Notes under the pieces: model-generated
What the model saw: the letters and a program-made list of their open reading frames with translations, nothing else
What the model was told of the DNA's origin: nothing
The model's database searches: none
NCBI RefSeq assembly: GCF_964340395.1
Contig: NC_135566.1
Coordinates: 11,286,501-11,350,500 of the forward strand
Length of the DNA: 64,000 nt
Source of the DNA: Glandiceps talaboti
Taxonomy: Eukaryota > Hemichordata > Enteropneusta > Spengelidae
Reading direction: 5' to 3'
Part shown: piece by piece, positions 51,256-60,970 of the stretch
Numbering within the stretch: the stretch's first letter is position 1
Layout of the letters: every line of letters starts with the position of its first letter
Translations under genes and position numbers: made by a program

Positions 51256-51483
51256 GATTTGCTGTATTCAAATTTAATAAAGCTGTAAGCACATTTGAAA
51301 TTGGTAAATACATGACTCATGCACTAACATGCTGAGCTTTGGTGCATGGCAAAGCTGGCCCACTGACATGCTTTCACTGTATTAAGATTCCACTATCAGG
51401 ATGGGTATTGTGAGGAGAGAGACGTATTACTGTTCACCATTTGACCGTTACCACTATGGGAAAGTAGTCATTATTTGCCCTAC

Positions 51484-51601
51484 CTGGGAGTTTCTTTCTC
51501 TTCTTTGGAGGACATCGTCATCATCACTGTCATCTTCATCATCATCTTCAAAGTTGTCTAGAAGATTGGCGGTAGAGGGCGCCGCTGCTGATTCTTGTAA
51601 A
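51484..51601 (-). CDS. CUEDC1: CUEDC1 exon 7
   Basis: The acceptor ccactgaactcag|T completes the Asn split from exon 6. The exon codes LQESAAAPSTANLLDNFEDD and continues into an acidic tract (residues about 347-358, nearly all D/E with one S), then VLQRRERNSQ, with donor CAG|GTAGGG. STANLLD matches the human C-terminal region (AAASTANLLDD). The acidic run of GAT/GAC codons is longer than in the human protein. Confidence 0.88.
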
Positions 51602-51749
51602 CTGAGTTCAGTGGTTAAGGTGAATGAACTTTAAACAGATTGATCTATCTCTTTTCTCAACTTTGCCCTAATTACACTGAAGCATTACTAAGCATTATCA
51701 TGAATATACACAAAGCTAGGCCAAAATGGACCTGGTGTACTTCTCGATC

Positions 51750-52102
51750 GGGACCTTTCTATTTTTCTATAGGGGAGGTCAGTTGTTAGTAAGGTGATAT
51801 TGTCCAGCATTAGTGGTTAGGGTTAGAATAGGGTGATAACGTCCACCATGCATAGATATGAAGCTAAATCTTTATTATGAGTCTTTTACATGTGAAAATA
51901 GCGATCTTTGTAAAACAAAGTCTTTTAGTTGTCATGAAAGTAGTTAGCAGTTTGTTAGGTAGGTGTTGAGTAACTCATCTTTATAACTGTCATTTTCATG
52001 TCAGCAATGGTTTTTGTGATTATGGAAGTGTCAGCCCACTAATGGCAGACATTATCACCCTACTAACAACCAGCCTCCCCTATAGAAAAATAGTATGGTC
52101 CT
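51750..52102. mobile_element. TIR element, 353 bp (CUEDC1 intron 6)
   Basis: The left end is gggacctttctatttttcta, followed by taggggaggtcagttgttag and taaggtgat. The right end read in reverse is ggaccatactatttttctat, followed by aggggaggctggttgttagt and agggtgat. TIRs are about 65 bp at roughly 85% identity. There is no coding capacity and no clear target duplication. Confidence 0.88.
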
Positions 52103-53028
52103 GATTACAAAGGTTAGACTGAGAACTACACCAGCACCACAAAAACTAGAATGGACTGATACAACTGAGCAAAGTTGATAACACAATTAGTATGACATAA
52201 AGGATACTTGTGTTTTGAACTCTTCTTCTTTCTCCTTTGAAACTTCTTGGCCAACTGACTGAACTTTTTCTTGGTTGCTATGGTAAAGACAACATATATA
52301 AATAAATTGATAGCTTCCAAGGTGTAGGCTGCAAAGATATCCTATGTAAGCATCATATGAGCTCCAAGGTACATTTAGATGCAATCCGAATTGCTGGGAT
52401 AATTTAGATGTATCTTTGTCTTTTCAAATTCCAAAGTTTTGGGAATAACTTCTGAAAACATGTTTAACCAGAGCTGGGGAGTCAAATTATACATTGCAGT
52501 CTCTTTGTTGAAAACTCACACACATGCATTCTGTAGCCAAAATTTACTGATAAAGTGCTGTTTTCAATTTAAGATGGTATGTATTTGGATCTTAAATTTC
52601 CTCAAAGGAATCATTATACCATATTTTATCTGAAATTTATGCAAATGCATTACAATACTTAATTTTCTCATCAATTCTATTCTGACACTGCGGCTATTGT
52701 AATATGAATAACCATAACCTCATTAATCTAATTTACATCACAAAGCCTCCTAGCTTAATAACCAAATGTGAGAATCAGTTATTTTTTATCACTGACCTAG
52801 GTGGTGGAATCCTACATTTAGTCTCATCATGTCACCTTTTCATGATCCATAAGTTCTTTTGTGTCCAAAACATTTTTTTTTTTTTGGGGGGGGGGGAGAT
52901 GTGAATGAAGATAAAAATTTCCTCAAGAGAAAAAAAATCATGATTTATTAAGTAAATATATACAAACCTTTATCTCCTTAATGGTATCAGTGATGGGGAG
53001 AAACACAGAGAAAGTATAGTCAACTTAC
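52103..53028. other. CUEDC1 introns 5 and 6 around exon 6
   Basis: Apart from exon 6 nothing is supported. A T10-G10 homopolymer pair lies at about 52870-52897. Confidence 0.5.
52208..52277 (-). CDS. CUEDC1: CUEDC1 exon 6
   Basis: The acceptor ttaccatag|CA completes Ser from exon 5, then codes TKKKFSQLAKKFQRRKKKSS plus KH. Donor AA|GTATCC is phase 2 and weak, but it joins in frame to exon 7. It corresponds to human STRRKLFELARAFSEK and the following basic stretch. The strongly basic segment (ten K and two R in 22 residues) could act as a nuclear signal or membrane/nucleic-acid contact; that is inference. Confidence 0.88.
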
Positions 53029-53193
53029 ATTTTCCCATATGAGATAGTTTGTCTTTGAAATCAGCATCATCTGCCTGAGTTCCATGTGAACTGCTACTGT
53101 GAGCAGCACCAGCACCAACAGCGCCCCCATGGTACGATGGCATGCCAAGCTGAGTATTAGAAGACATGGAAACGCCACCACCAGAACTTTGAT
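53029..53193 (-). CDS. CUEDC1: CUEDC1 exon 5
   Basis: The acceptor ataacctag|AT completes Asp with the G of exon 4. The exon codes a Ser/Gly/His-rich linker (QSSGGGVSMSSNTQLGMPSY, then HGGAVGAGAAHSSSSHGTQ), then ADDADFKDKLSHMGK. Donor T|GTAAGT, phase 1. FKDKLSHMGK aligns with human FRDKLKHMGK. Human CUEDC1 has about ten extra residues after LERD, so a small additional exon between 53194 and 54001 cannot be excluded, although direct splicing keeps frame. Confidence 0.9.
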
Positions 53194-54001
53194 CTAGGTT
53201 ATTATAATGCATTTGAAAAAAAAATGACAAATCATTCCAATGATGAACATGCAATGACAAGAGGGACGAAGAGAACGAGAGAGATATCGAAGAAGCAGAG
53301 TCAAGATCTGAATCATATATAGTTTGGTTTCAAAGAATTAGTAAGTATATTGAAGTATGTGTAATGATTACTAGTAATTGAGAGAATGTAATGCCACATT
53401 TTGGGCCAAATTAAAATGAATGATTTGACGAAATAGTTTTGGTGTGTACACATAAATTGTCAGAGTTGCAGAGAAGCTGTATATGCTTAACAAATAAATT
53501 ACAACTCTGTGCTGCATCAAAATAATTGGATATATCCTAGCTTTCAACCTGAGTTCTCAGTTCTTCTTCAGGGATGTGAAGTCACATTGTTTATACATGT
53601 GTGACTTCAAAATATTGACATGGAGAATGTTTCCATCCTGGATAGGGAACCAGACTAGTTTGTCAAGGGGAATCACAGAAGCCATTATATATCAGAACAT
53701 TACAACCATCACCAAAAAGAGACGTATTAAGCAAGTACACTTTGCCACCTGTCTGAGACAATATTTCGAAGTCATGCATTTTGTAAACAACACATGCCTT
53801 CACATCGCATCCCTGAAGATGACCTGAGGAGGGCTCGTTAAATCCATTAAAAATGCAAGAAGACATGCAAATTCGACGACATTTTGAGGTTTTTGCTAAC
53901 GTCATTGTTATTGTGGAGTGTTACTGGTACAGTATACACATCAACAATGGCTGCCAAAGCTGAAATGTCATATCAAATACGACAAAAATCTGAAAAGTTA
54001 C
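53194..54001. other. CUEDC1 intron 4
   Basis: No repeat or exon is supported. The chance frames at 53576-53905 have no conservation that I can recognise. Confidence 0.5.
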
Positions 54002-54164
54002 CTCTTTCAAGTGAGGAGAGAAATTCAGGATTAGCTTGTAACTCTCTCATAAATTCTTCATTCTGTAACATTATCGCCAATTTTTCATCTGCTAATTGTT
54101 GTTTTAGTTCTAAATCATCTTGATCAATCTCACTGCACTGCTGTCTGTTTATTTCCAACTGTTT
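54002..54164 (-). CDS. CUEDC1: CUEDC1 exon 4
   Basis: Acceptor gcacagttacag|AAACAG and donor GAAAGAG|GTAACT (phase 1). It codes KQLEINRQQCSEIDQDDLEL, then KQQLADEKLAIMLQNEEFMR, then ELQANPEFLSSLER. It aligns with human ...YLEDERIALFLQNEEFMKELQRNRDFLLALER. The segment is helical and charged, a probable coiled coil. The acceptor lies inside the last unit of the roughly 60-bp array, so the exon's splice context is repeat-derived. The exon frame is also open leftward through the array to about 55103 on the plus coordinate. Confidence 0.93.
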
Positions 54165-55435
54165 CTGTAACTGTGCTGTTACCATTGACTGCAACACAAG
54201 TACAAAATTGAGAGATATGATTTTCTGTAACTGTGCTGTTACCATTGACTGCAACACAAGTACAACATTGAGAGATATGATTTTCTGTAACTGTGCTGTT
54301 ACCATTGACTGCAACACAAGTACAAAATTGAGAGATATGATTTTCTGTAACTGTGCTGTTACCATTGACTGCAACACAAGTACAAAATTGAGAGATGTAA
54401 CTTTCTGTAACTGTGCCGCAGTAACACCTGACTGTGACACAAGTACAAAATTCACAGTTATGATTTCTGTAACTGTGCTGTTACCATTGACTGCAACACA
54501 AGTACAAAATTGAGAGATATAACTTTCTGTAACTGTGCCGCAGTAACGACTGCGACACAAGTACAAAATGGAGAGATATGATTTTCTGTAACTGCTGTTA
54601 CCATTGACTGCAACACAAGTACAAAATTGAGAGATATAACTTTCTGTAACTGTGCCGCAGTAACGACTGCGACACAAGTACAAAATGGAGAGATATGATT
54701 TTCTGTAACTGCTGTTACTATTGACTGCAACACAAGTACAAAATTGAGAGATATAACTTTCTGTAACTGTGCTGTTACCATTGACTGCAACACAAGTACA
54801 AAATTGAGAGATATAACTTTCTGTAACTGTGCCGCAGTAACAACTGCGACACAAGTACAAAATTGAGATATGATTTTCTGTAACTGCTGTTACCATTGAC
54901 TGCAACACAAGTACAAAATTGAGAGATATACATTGTAACTTTCTGTAACTGTGCCGCAGTAACGACTGCGACACAAGTACAAAATGGAGAGATATGATTT
55001 TCTGTAACTGCTGTTGCCATTGACTGCAACACAAGTACAAAATTGAGAGATGTAACTTTCTGTAACAGTGCTGCAGTAACAACTGACTGCAACACAAGTA
55101 CAAAATTGAGAGATATGGTTTTCTGCAACTGTGCTGTTACCATTGACTGCAACACAAGTACAAAATTGAGAGATATAACTTTCTGTAACTGTGCTGTTAC
55201 CATTGACTGCAACACAAGTACAAAATTGAGAGATATAACTTTCTGTAACTGTGCTGCAGTAGCAATTGACTGTGACACAAGTACAAAATTGAGAGATATA
55301 ACTTTCTGTAACTGTGCCGCAGTAACAACTGCGACACAAGTACAAAATTGAGATATGATTTTCTGTAACTGCTGTTACCATTGACTGCAATACAAGTACA
55401 AAATTGATAGATATTGCTTTCTGAAACTGCACTGA
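54165..55435 (-). repeat. 21-copy, about 60-bp intronic array adjoining CUEDC1 exon 4
   Basis: Read on the minus strand, the unit is roughly cttgtgttgcagtcaatggt, aacagcacagttacagaaa, atcatatctctcaattttgt, a. The acacaagtaca word occurs 21 times. Variants fall in two or three classes (ctgctgttacc; gccgcagtaacgactgc; gtgctgttacc), arranged partly in higher-order alternation, with lengths of about 54-64 bp. Each unit has a pyrimidine-rich tract plus TTGCAG and CAGTTACAG, both acceptor-like, and ATGGTAAC, which is donor-like. Most units keep frame, giving protein-like translations such as QLQKIISLNFVLVLQSMVTA repeated. Confidence 0.95.
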
Positions 55436-55450
55436 ATAGTGTATATTTAC

Positions 55451-55717
55451 CGTTGGTTGTGATGTAGCTGGTGGAGGAGTTGAGGATGAACCCACTCTGA
55501 GGAAATCATCAGGTAATGAACCTAATAATGGGGGATTCCAATTCCTGTATGGTCTTGTCGGCGGTGTACCTTGCACTGCTACGGGTGATGGGGGTACTGT
55601 CATCTCTGGATGTGGAGTATAGGGTGGTGACATTCCTGGCATGTTGACTGTACTCTGATCTACGTGGGGGGTGTAGGCTGGGGGTGGTTCATCATCATCT
55701 GAAGTAGGTTCAAATAC
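55451..55717 (-). CDS. CUEDC1: CUEDC1 exon 3
   Basis: Acceptor ttcattgacag|GTATTTG and donor ACG|GTAAATA, phase 0 on both sides, 89 codons. It starts VFEPTSDDDEPPPAYTPHVD, matching human LEPDSSDEEPPPVYSPPAY. PPAY (residues 119-122) fits the PPxY ligand motif of WW domains, as in NEDD4-type E3 partners. YRNWNPPLLGSLPDDFLR (about 164-181) is almost identical to human and is the most conserved part outside the CUE domain. A Pro/Ser/Thr-rich stretch lies on each side. Confidence 0.95.
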
Positions 55718-56118
55718 CTGTCAATGAAAATCATATTTATATAGTTAAACTGAATGATTAGCTGCTAGGCTCCTACCTCTAATCTCATTTTCCTGGTATT
55801 CATAGCAACGTTTATATTTCAACAACTTATTATATAACAACTTATATCACTACACTGTTATATTTCTGGGAATCATCATTTAAAATTATCATACAAAATC
55901 ATATACATTATTTTCATAGACTTCATTGGCTTAGATCATGTCATGTGACTAGTGACCCGTAGTGACCACAATTTGCATAGAGCAAGGCACTAGTTGTATT
56001 CTCATTTCAGGGGGCACTATTACCACAGCACTGGAGTCATATTGGTGATTGCTTTGGCTATGGAAAGAATATATTATGATATGATGTGTTATAAAACACT
56101 TATTGTCTTGCCTTATTC
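55718..56118. other. CUEDC1 intron 2, left part
   Basis: Around 55980-56032, ggcactagttgt and gggggcactattacc.acagcac resemble pieces of the ends of the neighbouring MITE at 56119, perhaps an older degraded copy. Confidence 0.4.
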
Positions 56119-56243
56119 AGGCACTAGTAGACATCATATTACCCCCTGTGCTGTTATGTAGCAAGTATTTCACTTTTCTTTCAGCCTCAGCTAACAGTTG
56201 CTGCATAACAGCTCTTGGGGGTAATAGAGATCTACTAGTGCCC
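56119..56243. mobile_element. Compact foldback MITE, 125 bp (CUEDC1 intron 2)
   Basis: The left arm is ggcactagtagacatcatat, followed by taccccctgtgctgttatgt and agcaa. The right arm read in reverse is gggcactagtagatctctat, followed by tacccccaagagctgttatg and cagcaa. The arms are about 45 bp with a short loop. It ends only 36 bp from the donor of exon 2, so it could influence splicing. A minus-strand frame with LLAEAERKVKYLLH runs through it but is a consequence of the hairpin. Confidence 0.85.
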
Positions 56244-56279
56244 TTATATCCAGGCAATGTACATAATATGACAACATAC

Positions 56280-56438
56280 TTCAGGTGGTAGCGCATCATC
56301 TGGCAATCCTCGTCGATTCTCTTCCTGCGACATATCTACATTCATGACGAGTAATTGATCGATTGTAGCATCTACAGCACCATTATTGGCTCTCAAAACA
56401 GCCTCAATAACATCATTGTCCATCTTGGGAAACATAGT
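56280..56438 (-). CDS. CUEDC1: CUEDC1 exon 2 (CUE domain)
   Basis: Acceptor tttgttatcag|ACTATG and donor GAA|GTATGT, phase 0 at both ends. It codes TMFPKMDNDVIEAVLRANNG, then AVDATIDQLLVMNVD, then SQEENRRGLPDDALPPE. It carries the two CUE hallmarks, the MFP motif (residues 56-58) and the di-leucine (83-84), which contact ubiquitin. The three-helix domain begins in exon 1 (EFTQAMSDFK). Identity to human CUEDC1 (TMFPNMDYDIIECVLRANSG and following) is very high. Confidence 0.97.
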
Positions 56439-56539
56439 CTGATAACAAAGAAAGGAGTACATGTACAATGTTAATTTATAAATAAAGTCAGATGTTTTAT
56501 TTTACATGTACCAATGATTACTTGCACCGACGCGGTCTG

Positions 56540-56905
56540 CACTCATACGAGTGGTATTTACGCTGCAGCACAATACCAAAAACATTATTGCATACATGTA
56601 TGCAAATGATATGTAAATGAGGGTATGATAATTGATTGCCCCTTGCACACGATGTTGCGTGATTGCACAGTATGCTTTTTATGGAAATATGCTATGTCAG
56701 ATAAACATACCAGAACTCCATGCTGCGTGAGTTCCAGTGTGGGTATTTAAGAGGTATTTACACTCGTGTTTGCAGTGTTTTCTGCTCCACTTTTCATTCA
56801 TTATGCTTTTGAAAGTACGCAATGGCTGTAGAGAAGACTGGAAGCACTCATGCAAATACCCCGAGTTCACCGACCGGTATACAACACTGGCATTCACGAG
56901 TCTTG
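56540..56905 (+). mobile_element. Dispersed repeat family C, copy 2 (CUEDC1 intron 1)
   Basis: Colinear partner of 49385-49735. Interior words include gagttccagtgtgggtattt, cgtgtttgcagtgttttctg and gcattcacgagtc. Four short inverted words (gtgagttccag, gagtgcttccag and similar) suggest an originally foldback structure. Confidence 0.8.
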
Positions 56906-57769
56906 GTATTCATTCATAATATTAGCAATTCAATAAATGTATCACTCACTCCAAAATATATCCCATATGGCAATTTCCTTTTCATACATTGTCAATACCT
57001 CTTTGAATAATTGTGTATGATAAACACATAATTTTGTAAGAAAGGTACCTAAAATCATTCTAATTGTTAAATCTTTTCACTGTATGTGTTCTAACAAAAC
57101 ATTTCATGTGATGATCAAATAGTAACACATTCATTGAAATTGCTGTAATATCTTCAAGAGCAGGTTATTAGTTAGTCTATCTGCTAGACCACGGATGTTC
57201 TTCCGATAAAATATGACACACGACCGAACATCGCTATCAAGGATGGAACATCCATGTTCGGGCAAGCCCTCACTGCGAACTTCGTTCGCTTATAGTATCG
57301 AAAGAAAGCCTGAACGTCTAGCAGCAAGACTAGTTATTAGTGATATCTTACAGGTATGATAAACAAATGACAACACATTCACTAAATTGCTGTAATATCT
57401 TCCAGATTACATGTAGGTTATTTGTGATGCCTTACCAATGTTTTTACTGAAACTCCGGTAACAGACAGGGGTAAATTTGGTAAAACTGGCATAGTTACCA
57501 TACATTGTAATATAATTTGGGTGGGGAACCACGATAAAATGACTGGGGAACTCAGGTAAGTTTTACCTACATACAACATGTACCACCCACACTCTGCTTA
57601 CATGTATGATAACAAAATAGTATGTTAAACATTCATGTCAATTGCTGTATAACTTTCCACTGCAGGTTTAATTTGTGATTCCTTTAATACATGTACGATA
57701 ACCAAATGGCAACACATTCATTTCATTTGCTGTAAAGCATTCAAAAGTACGTTATTTGTGCTATCTTAC
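56906..57769. other. CUEDC1 intron 1, with a probable small foldback element
   Basis: At about 57173-57335, agtctatctgctagacc and gtctagcagcaagactag form inverted ends. Between them, gatgttc.tccg and cgaacatcg/catgttcggg repeat in both senses. CpG content is higher than the surroundings. A recurrent phrase 'aacacattcatt.aaattgctgtaa' appears at about 57126, 57372, 57630 and 57711 and may be a degenerate long-period tandem repeat of the intron. Confidence 0.45.
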
Positions 57770-57931
57770 CTTGAAGTCTGACATAGCTTGTGTAAATTCC
57801 AATTGTCTGCTAGGTACAGATACCATATTATTAGCTGTAGTGTTACCAGGCTGACCACTTGAACTGCGACGGAATCGGCTCTTCTTACTTTTACCTGAAC
57901 TGGCAGGTTGTGATTCTGGTGCCATCGCCAT
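57770..57931 (-). CDS. CUEDC1: CUEDC1 exon 1 (N-terminus)
   Basis: 54 codons from ATG at 57931 to donor TTCAAG|GTAAGA, phase 0. Start context aaacaATGGCG has A at -3 and G at +4. A second in-frame ATG lies two codons later. It codes MAMAPESQPASSGKSKKSRF, then RRSSSGQPGNTTANNMVSVPS, then RQLEFTQAMSDFK. FRRSSSG and the LEF-QAM-DFK run match human CUEDC1 (SLFRRSSSG; RRLEFNQAMDDFK). The last ten residues open the CUE domain. Confidence 0.96.
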
Positions 57932-59024
57932 TGTTTACGCAACAAAGAAAAACTATCAAGTGTTGACAATACGTTCAAGGTTTTTTAATAAAGGGAATGA
58001 GTGACTTGTATCAACAAGGTAGTTATGAAATCTGTTCCATTTAGAACTTTGATATATTTGTGATAAGGTGTCTGTGCTCTGTATGAATCACCACAAATTG
58101 ATGGAGACTGGAAGACTTGAGGTCCGACTTGTCATTAACACATACTGTACTATACTGTACATCCAAGGTCAGCTTCAATGCTTGAAATGACGAGGGTTGA
58201 ATTCAAGTGTCCATAACCTGAAATTAATGAAAACAGCAAGGATGAACAAATCATTTTGTAAACTGGTGGTCCCCAGACCAGTGCCTTAAAAAATCCAGTG
58301 GTCCTGCTGAAAGAATTAGTGGTCCCAGGTCCCACTAATGTGAAACATTAAATCTTACCTATGAATCTGTATATTCAGACGACTTTTTAACATAGTTACT
58401 AACAGTAAGGTACTGGTCCGACGGACCACACAAGGTAAAATTTGTGTGGTTCTCCCCCCAAAAATAGCTAGTCCCGGACCCAGGACCAGTGGATTTGTTC
58501 ACCTCTGAACAGAGACATCAAAAATTAAAATCAAAGTACTATCACATGTACCTAGCAACAGCAAAGTAAAATTACATGACCTCTCCCACTTGTGGATTAG
58601 TCACATTAATGCAGACGACTTATAAACAACTTTTCAATAACAATATCTACAATGTAATTATGAAATTTTTCACAAATATTGTAAACAAACATAGATGGTA
58701 AACTCTATTTCGAATTCACAAGTCAATTTGCAGGTGTTATTATACATCATCAAAACTATGGAATAGGGAATAATGTCAAGTTCCCAGATGTACCAATGTG
58801 AGGTTTTAAGGTGGTGCAACATGAATCTAAAATCTTTTTGTGTGTAAATTCTCAACAAACTTGTAACTCAACCTATTACATGTATTTATGACAGTTACTG
58901 TTCATTTTTTTTAGTACTTTAGAGCAAGTGTGTATGTGGGGCAGATGTCATTTGTTTGTTCATGATTGGCTCTGCAGTTGTCTTCACTGAAGTAGGGAGG
59001 GTTACTTTTGTGTTTCCCCCCAGG

Positions 59025-59228
59025 TCTGCAGACTACATGGACTGGACAAACATGAAAAAAAGACTGATGCGAGGATATTTAAGTGATGCACGCGCTGACC
59101 AGAAACAATTCTTTCTTTTTGTTGGTGTGATATATGAGAATTCGGTTGTTTTAAACAAACATGAATGCGATATGATATACCTGGTACACTACAATGACCT
59201 AGAAACTGAAAAAATATTATCAAAATAA
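59025..59228 (+). other. Possible orphan terminal exon, unidentified
   Basis: A good acceptor (ttttgtgtttccccccag) at about 59023 is followed by a single open frame of about 67 codons (SADYMDWTNMKKRLMRGYLS, then DARADQKQFFLFVGVIYENS and so on) to TAA at 59226-59228. It reads like protein, but I recognise no family and found no partner exon between 57.9 and 59.0 kb, where the upstream neighbour CUEDC1 points the other way. It could be a transposon remnant or chance. Confidence 0.22.
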
Positions 59229-59586
59229 TGTCGCTGAATTATAAAGAGATACGGCTAATCATTATATAATATTTTCCAAGGCTTTGCATTGTATTTCACA
59301 GTGTGTTGTTTGTTTGGAGGTCAGTTTTACTTTAACAGGATTTCAATGACTTTAATTAAACTAATAGTCCATATGAAAATAGTTAACAGCTGTAGCACAA
59401 ATGATTGATTACAGTTTCTGTGGTTGGTAAATTATGCTTTTACTACAATATGGTCACCATTCGGTCAAACTTGATAATGTGAAATAAAGTGATGCATGTA
59501 TGCCCCCATTTATAGAGGCTATTATAGTTTATCACCTTTGTGCCAGGTTTGAAAGAAATAGCCCATTACGTGTCAAAGATATGAAT

Positions 59587-59637
<51 letters not shown>

Positions 59638-59662
59638 GACAGACAGATAGACAGATAGATGG
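59587..59662. repeat. (CA)n-(GACA)n-(GATA)n compound microsatellite
   Basis: About 45 bp of CA, then GACA and GATA units. It is preceded by gccaggtttgaaagaaatag, cccattacgtgtcaaagata, a phrase resembling the unique part of microsatellite-carrying mobile repeats. Confidence 0.93.
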
Positions 59663-60677
59663 AAGCTATGGCAATAGCCTCCTCCCCCTTGGGCACACAC
59701 CCAAGAGGGGGAGGGGTTAAAAGTATCAATCTTTGACAATGGTATGAATAATCGCTATGTACGTGTATATGATGTACATGTAGAAACATGTATTCATGTA
59801 TTATAACTATATGCCGAGGGGGAGCTTTGATTAAAAATAATATCATTAATAATGTAATAGGTCTGTGGCATGTTGACTATTTCATATAGAACTAAGAAAT
59901 GCGATCGTGTTACATTGTACATTTGATGGATAATAGCACACAACATAAACATTCATCATGATTTGACAACAGAATATAGGTTAAGTACATCTTATTAAAT
60001 AGAATTAAGTCGTAGATTTCAATCAAGAATTAATTAATTAAAGCTCCATAAAATGTAATTAATCTACAATATGTAATTAAATTTAATATAATATAGATAA
60101 CACATGTCAGCTAAAGTTATAAAACAAAGTGGTCAATCCAACCAATACGCCTATAATTAATCATATTCATGATCATCGAAAACATACAATTTTCTGAGTT
60201 TTCCCTTGTAACATTTCTAAATCTAGTAAAAATGCACACAAAACTGTATCACATGAAAATATTTTTTACATCATTTTCACAACCTTCATAGTACCAACTA
60301 TTGCACTCTCACTTTAATTATTTCAATAAAATTTCTTACTTCCATTAATCATTTTTTAAAATCATAATTAGGTTTGAAATCATGAAAATTTAGGCCATAT
60401 TTAACAATCTGGTATTTTTAGTTCAATTGTGCAGGTCAAAGGTCAACCACAATGCATCTGGTGTCCTATCTTTAGAATATATACAATTTAAAAAAAATCT
60501 TTTGTCATTTTTGCTGAACTGTTTGAATTCATTTATCGAGCTTTCATGACAGCTGTTACATATTTCTCTGCATATTACAAAGTACACATTCATCCATACA
60601 CCTCGACTTGTGTATTGAAATATATTGAACCTGTAGTACATGAAAAATATCCAATACTAAGACAATTGACGATTAGA

Positions 60678-60970
60678 TGTTATTCCCCAATATTTTCCTT
60701 TGTTCAGCCAAGGAAAATTCGAGAGACCTAAGGGGCTTTTGTCACGAGTTGCTAGGCGAGTATTGACAACCCTTAGGTCATGAGTATTTTCTGGCTGAAT
60801 GAAGAAAAATATTGGAGAATAACATAATTATACCAGTGCAAGTAATATCAAAGAAAAATCAGGGAAAGTAATGGTAATTTTGAATGTTTGACTCAATTTT
60901 GAACACAGCAGAACCGGTAATTTAGACACACGTTGTCGAGAAATAGAACGACCATGGTATACAAAAATTC
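60678..60970 (-). mobile_element. MITE family A, copy 3 (inverted relative to copies 1 and 2)
   Basis: Core 60678-60824, ends tgttattccccaatattttc and gaaaaatattggagaataaca. The asymmetric flank (matching the left flank of copy 1) lies on the right here: ataattataccagtgcaagt, tcaaagaaaaatcagggaaa, gcagaaccgg. It is about 290 bp in total, and the hairpin tip is not expanded. Confidence 0.85.

Larger units (their letters stand above)
48890..57931 (-). other. CUEDC1: CUEDC1 gene model: eight coding exons, 404 codons plus stop
   Basis: Coding exons on the minus strand are 57931-57770, 56438-56280, 55717-55451, 54164-54002, 53193-53029, 52277-52208, 51601-51484 and 49000-48890. All junctions are GT-AG and frame-consistent (phases 0, 0, 0, 1, 1, 2, 0). 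Human CUEDC1 is about 386 residues. Colinear landmarks are the N-terminal RRSSSG motif and the EFTQAMSDFKTMFP run into the CUE domain, the PPxY and RPYRNWNPPLLG-SLPDDFLR region, LQNEEFMRELQ, FKDKL-HMGK, the basic segment, and STANLLD. CUE domains bind mono-ubiquitin; the molecular role of CUEDC1 is poorly defined. The introns hold at least six TIR or dispersed repeats and one 21-copy array. Confidence 0.93.
57932..60660. other. Intergenic DNA between CUEDC1 and MRPS23, part 1
   Basis: Presumably contains the CUEDC1 promoter just right of 57931, but no TATA box or CpG island is obvious. Around 58258-58510, ggtggtccccagaccagtgc and cccggacccaggaccagtgg are parts of a palindromic dispersed repeat. 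See separate entries for 59034-59228 and the microsatellite at 59587. Confidence 0.4.

Noticed and set aside
53973-55103. A 376-codon minus-strand frame, the longest in the window, as a novel repeat protein
   Set aside because: Its C-terminal 54 residues are CUEDC1 exon 4 and the rest is the intronic array. Parallel frames of 250, 167 and 111 codons exist in the same array. I keep it only as a hypothesis of intron retention.
56117-56299. Minus-strand frame with LLAEAERKVKYLLH beside CUEDC1 exon 2 as an alternative exon
   Set aside because: It lies across the arms of a foldback MITE, and no acceptor-donor pair brackets it in a compatible phase.
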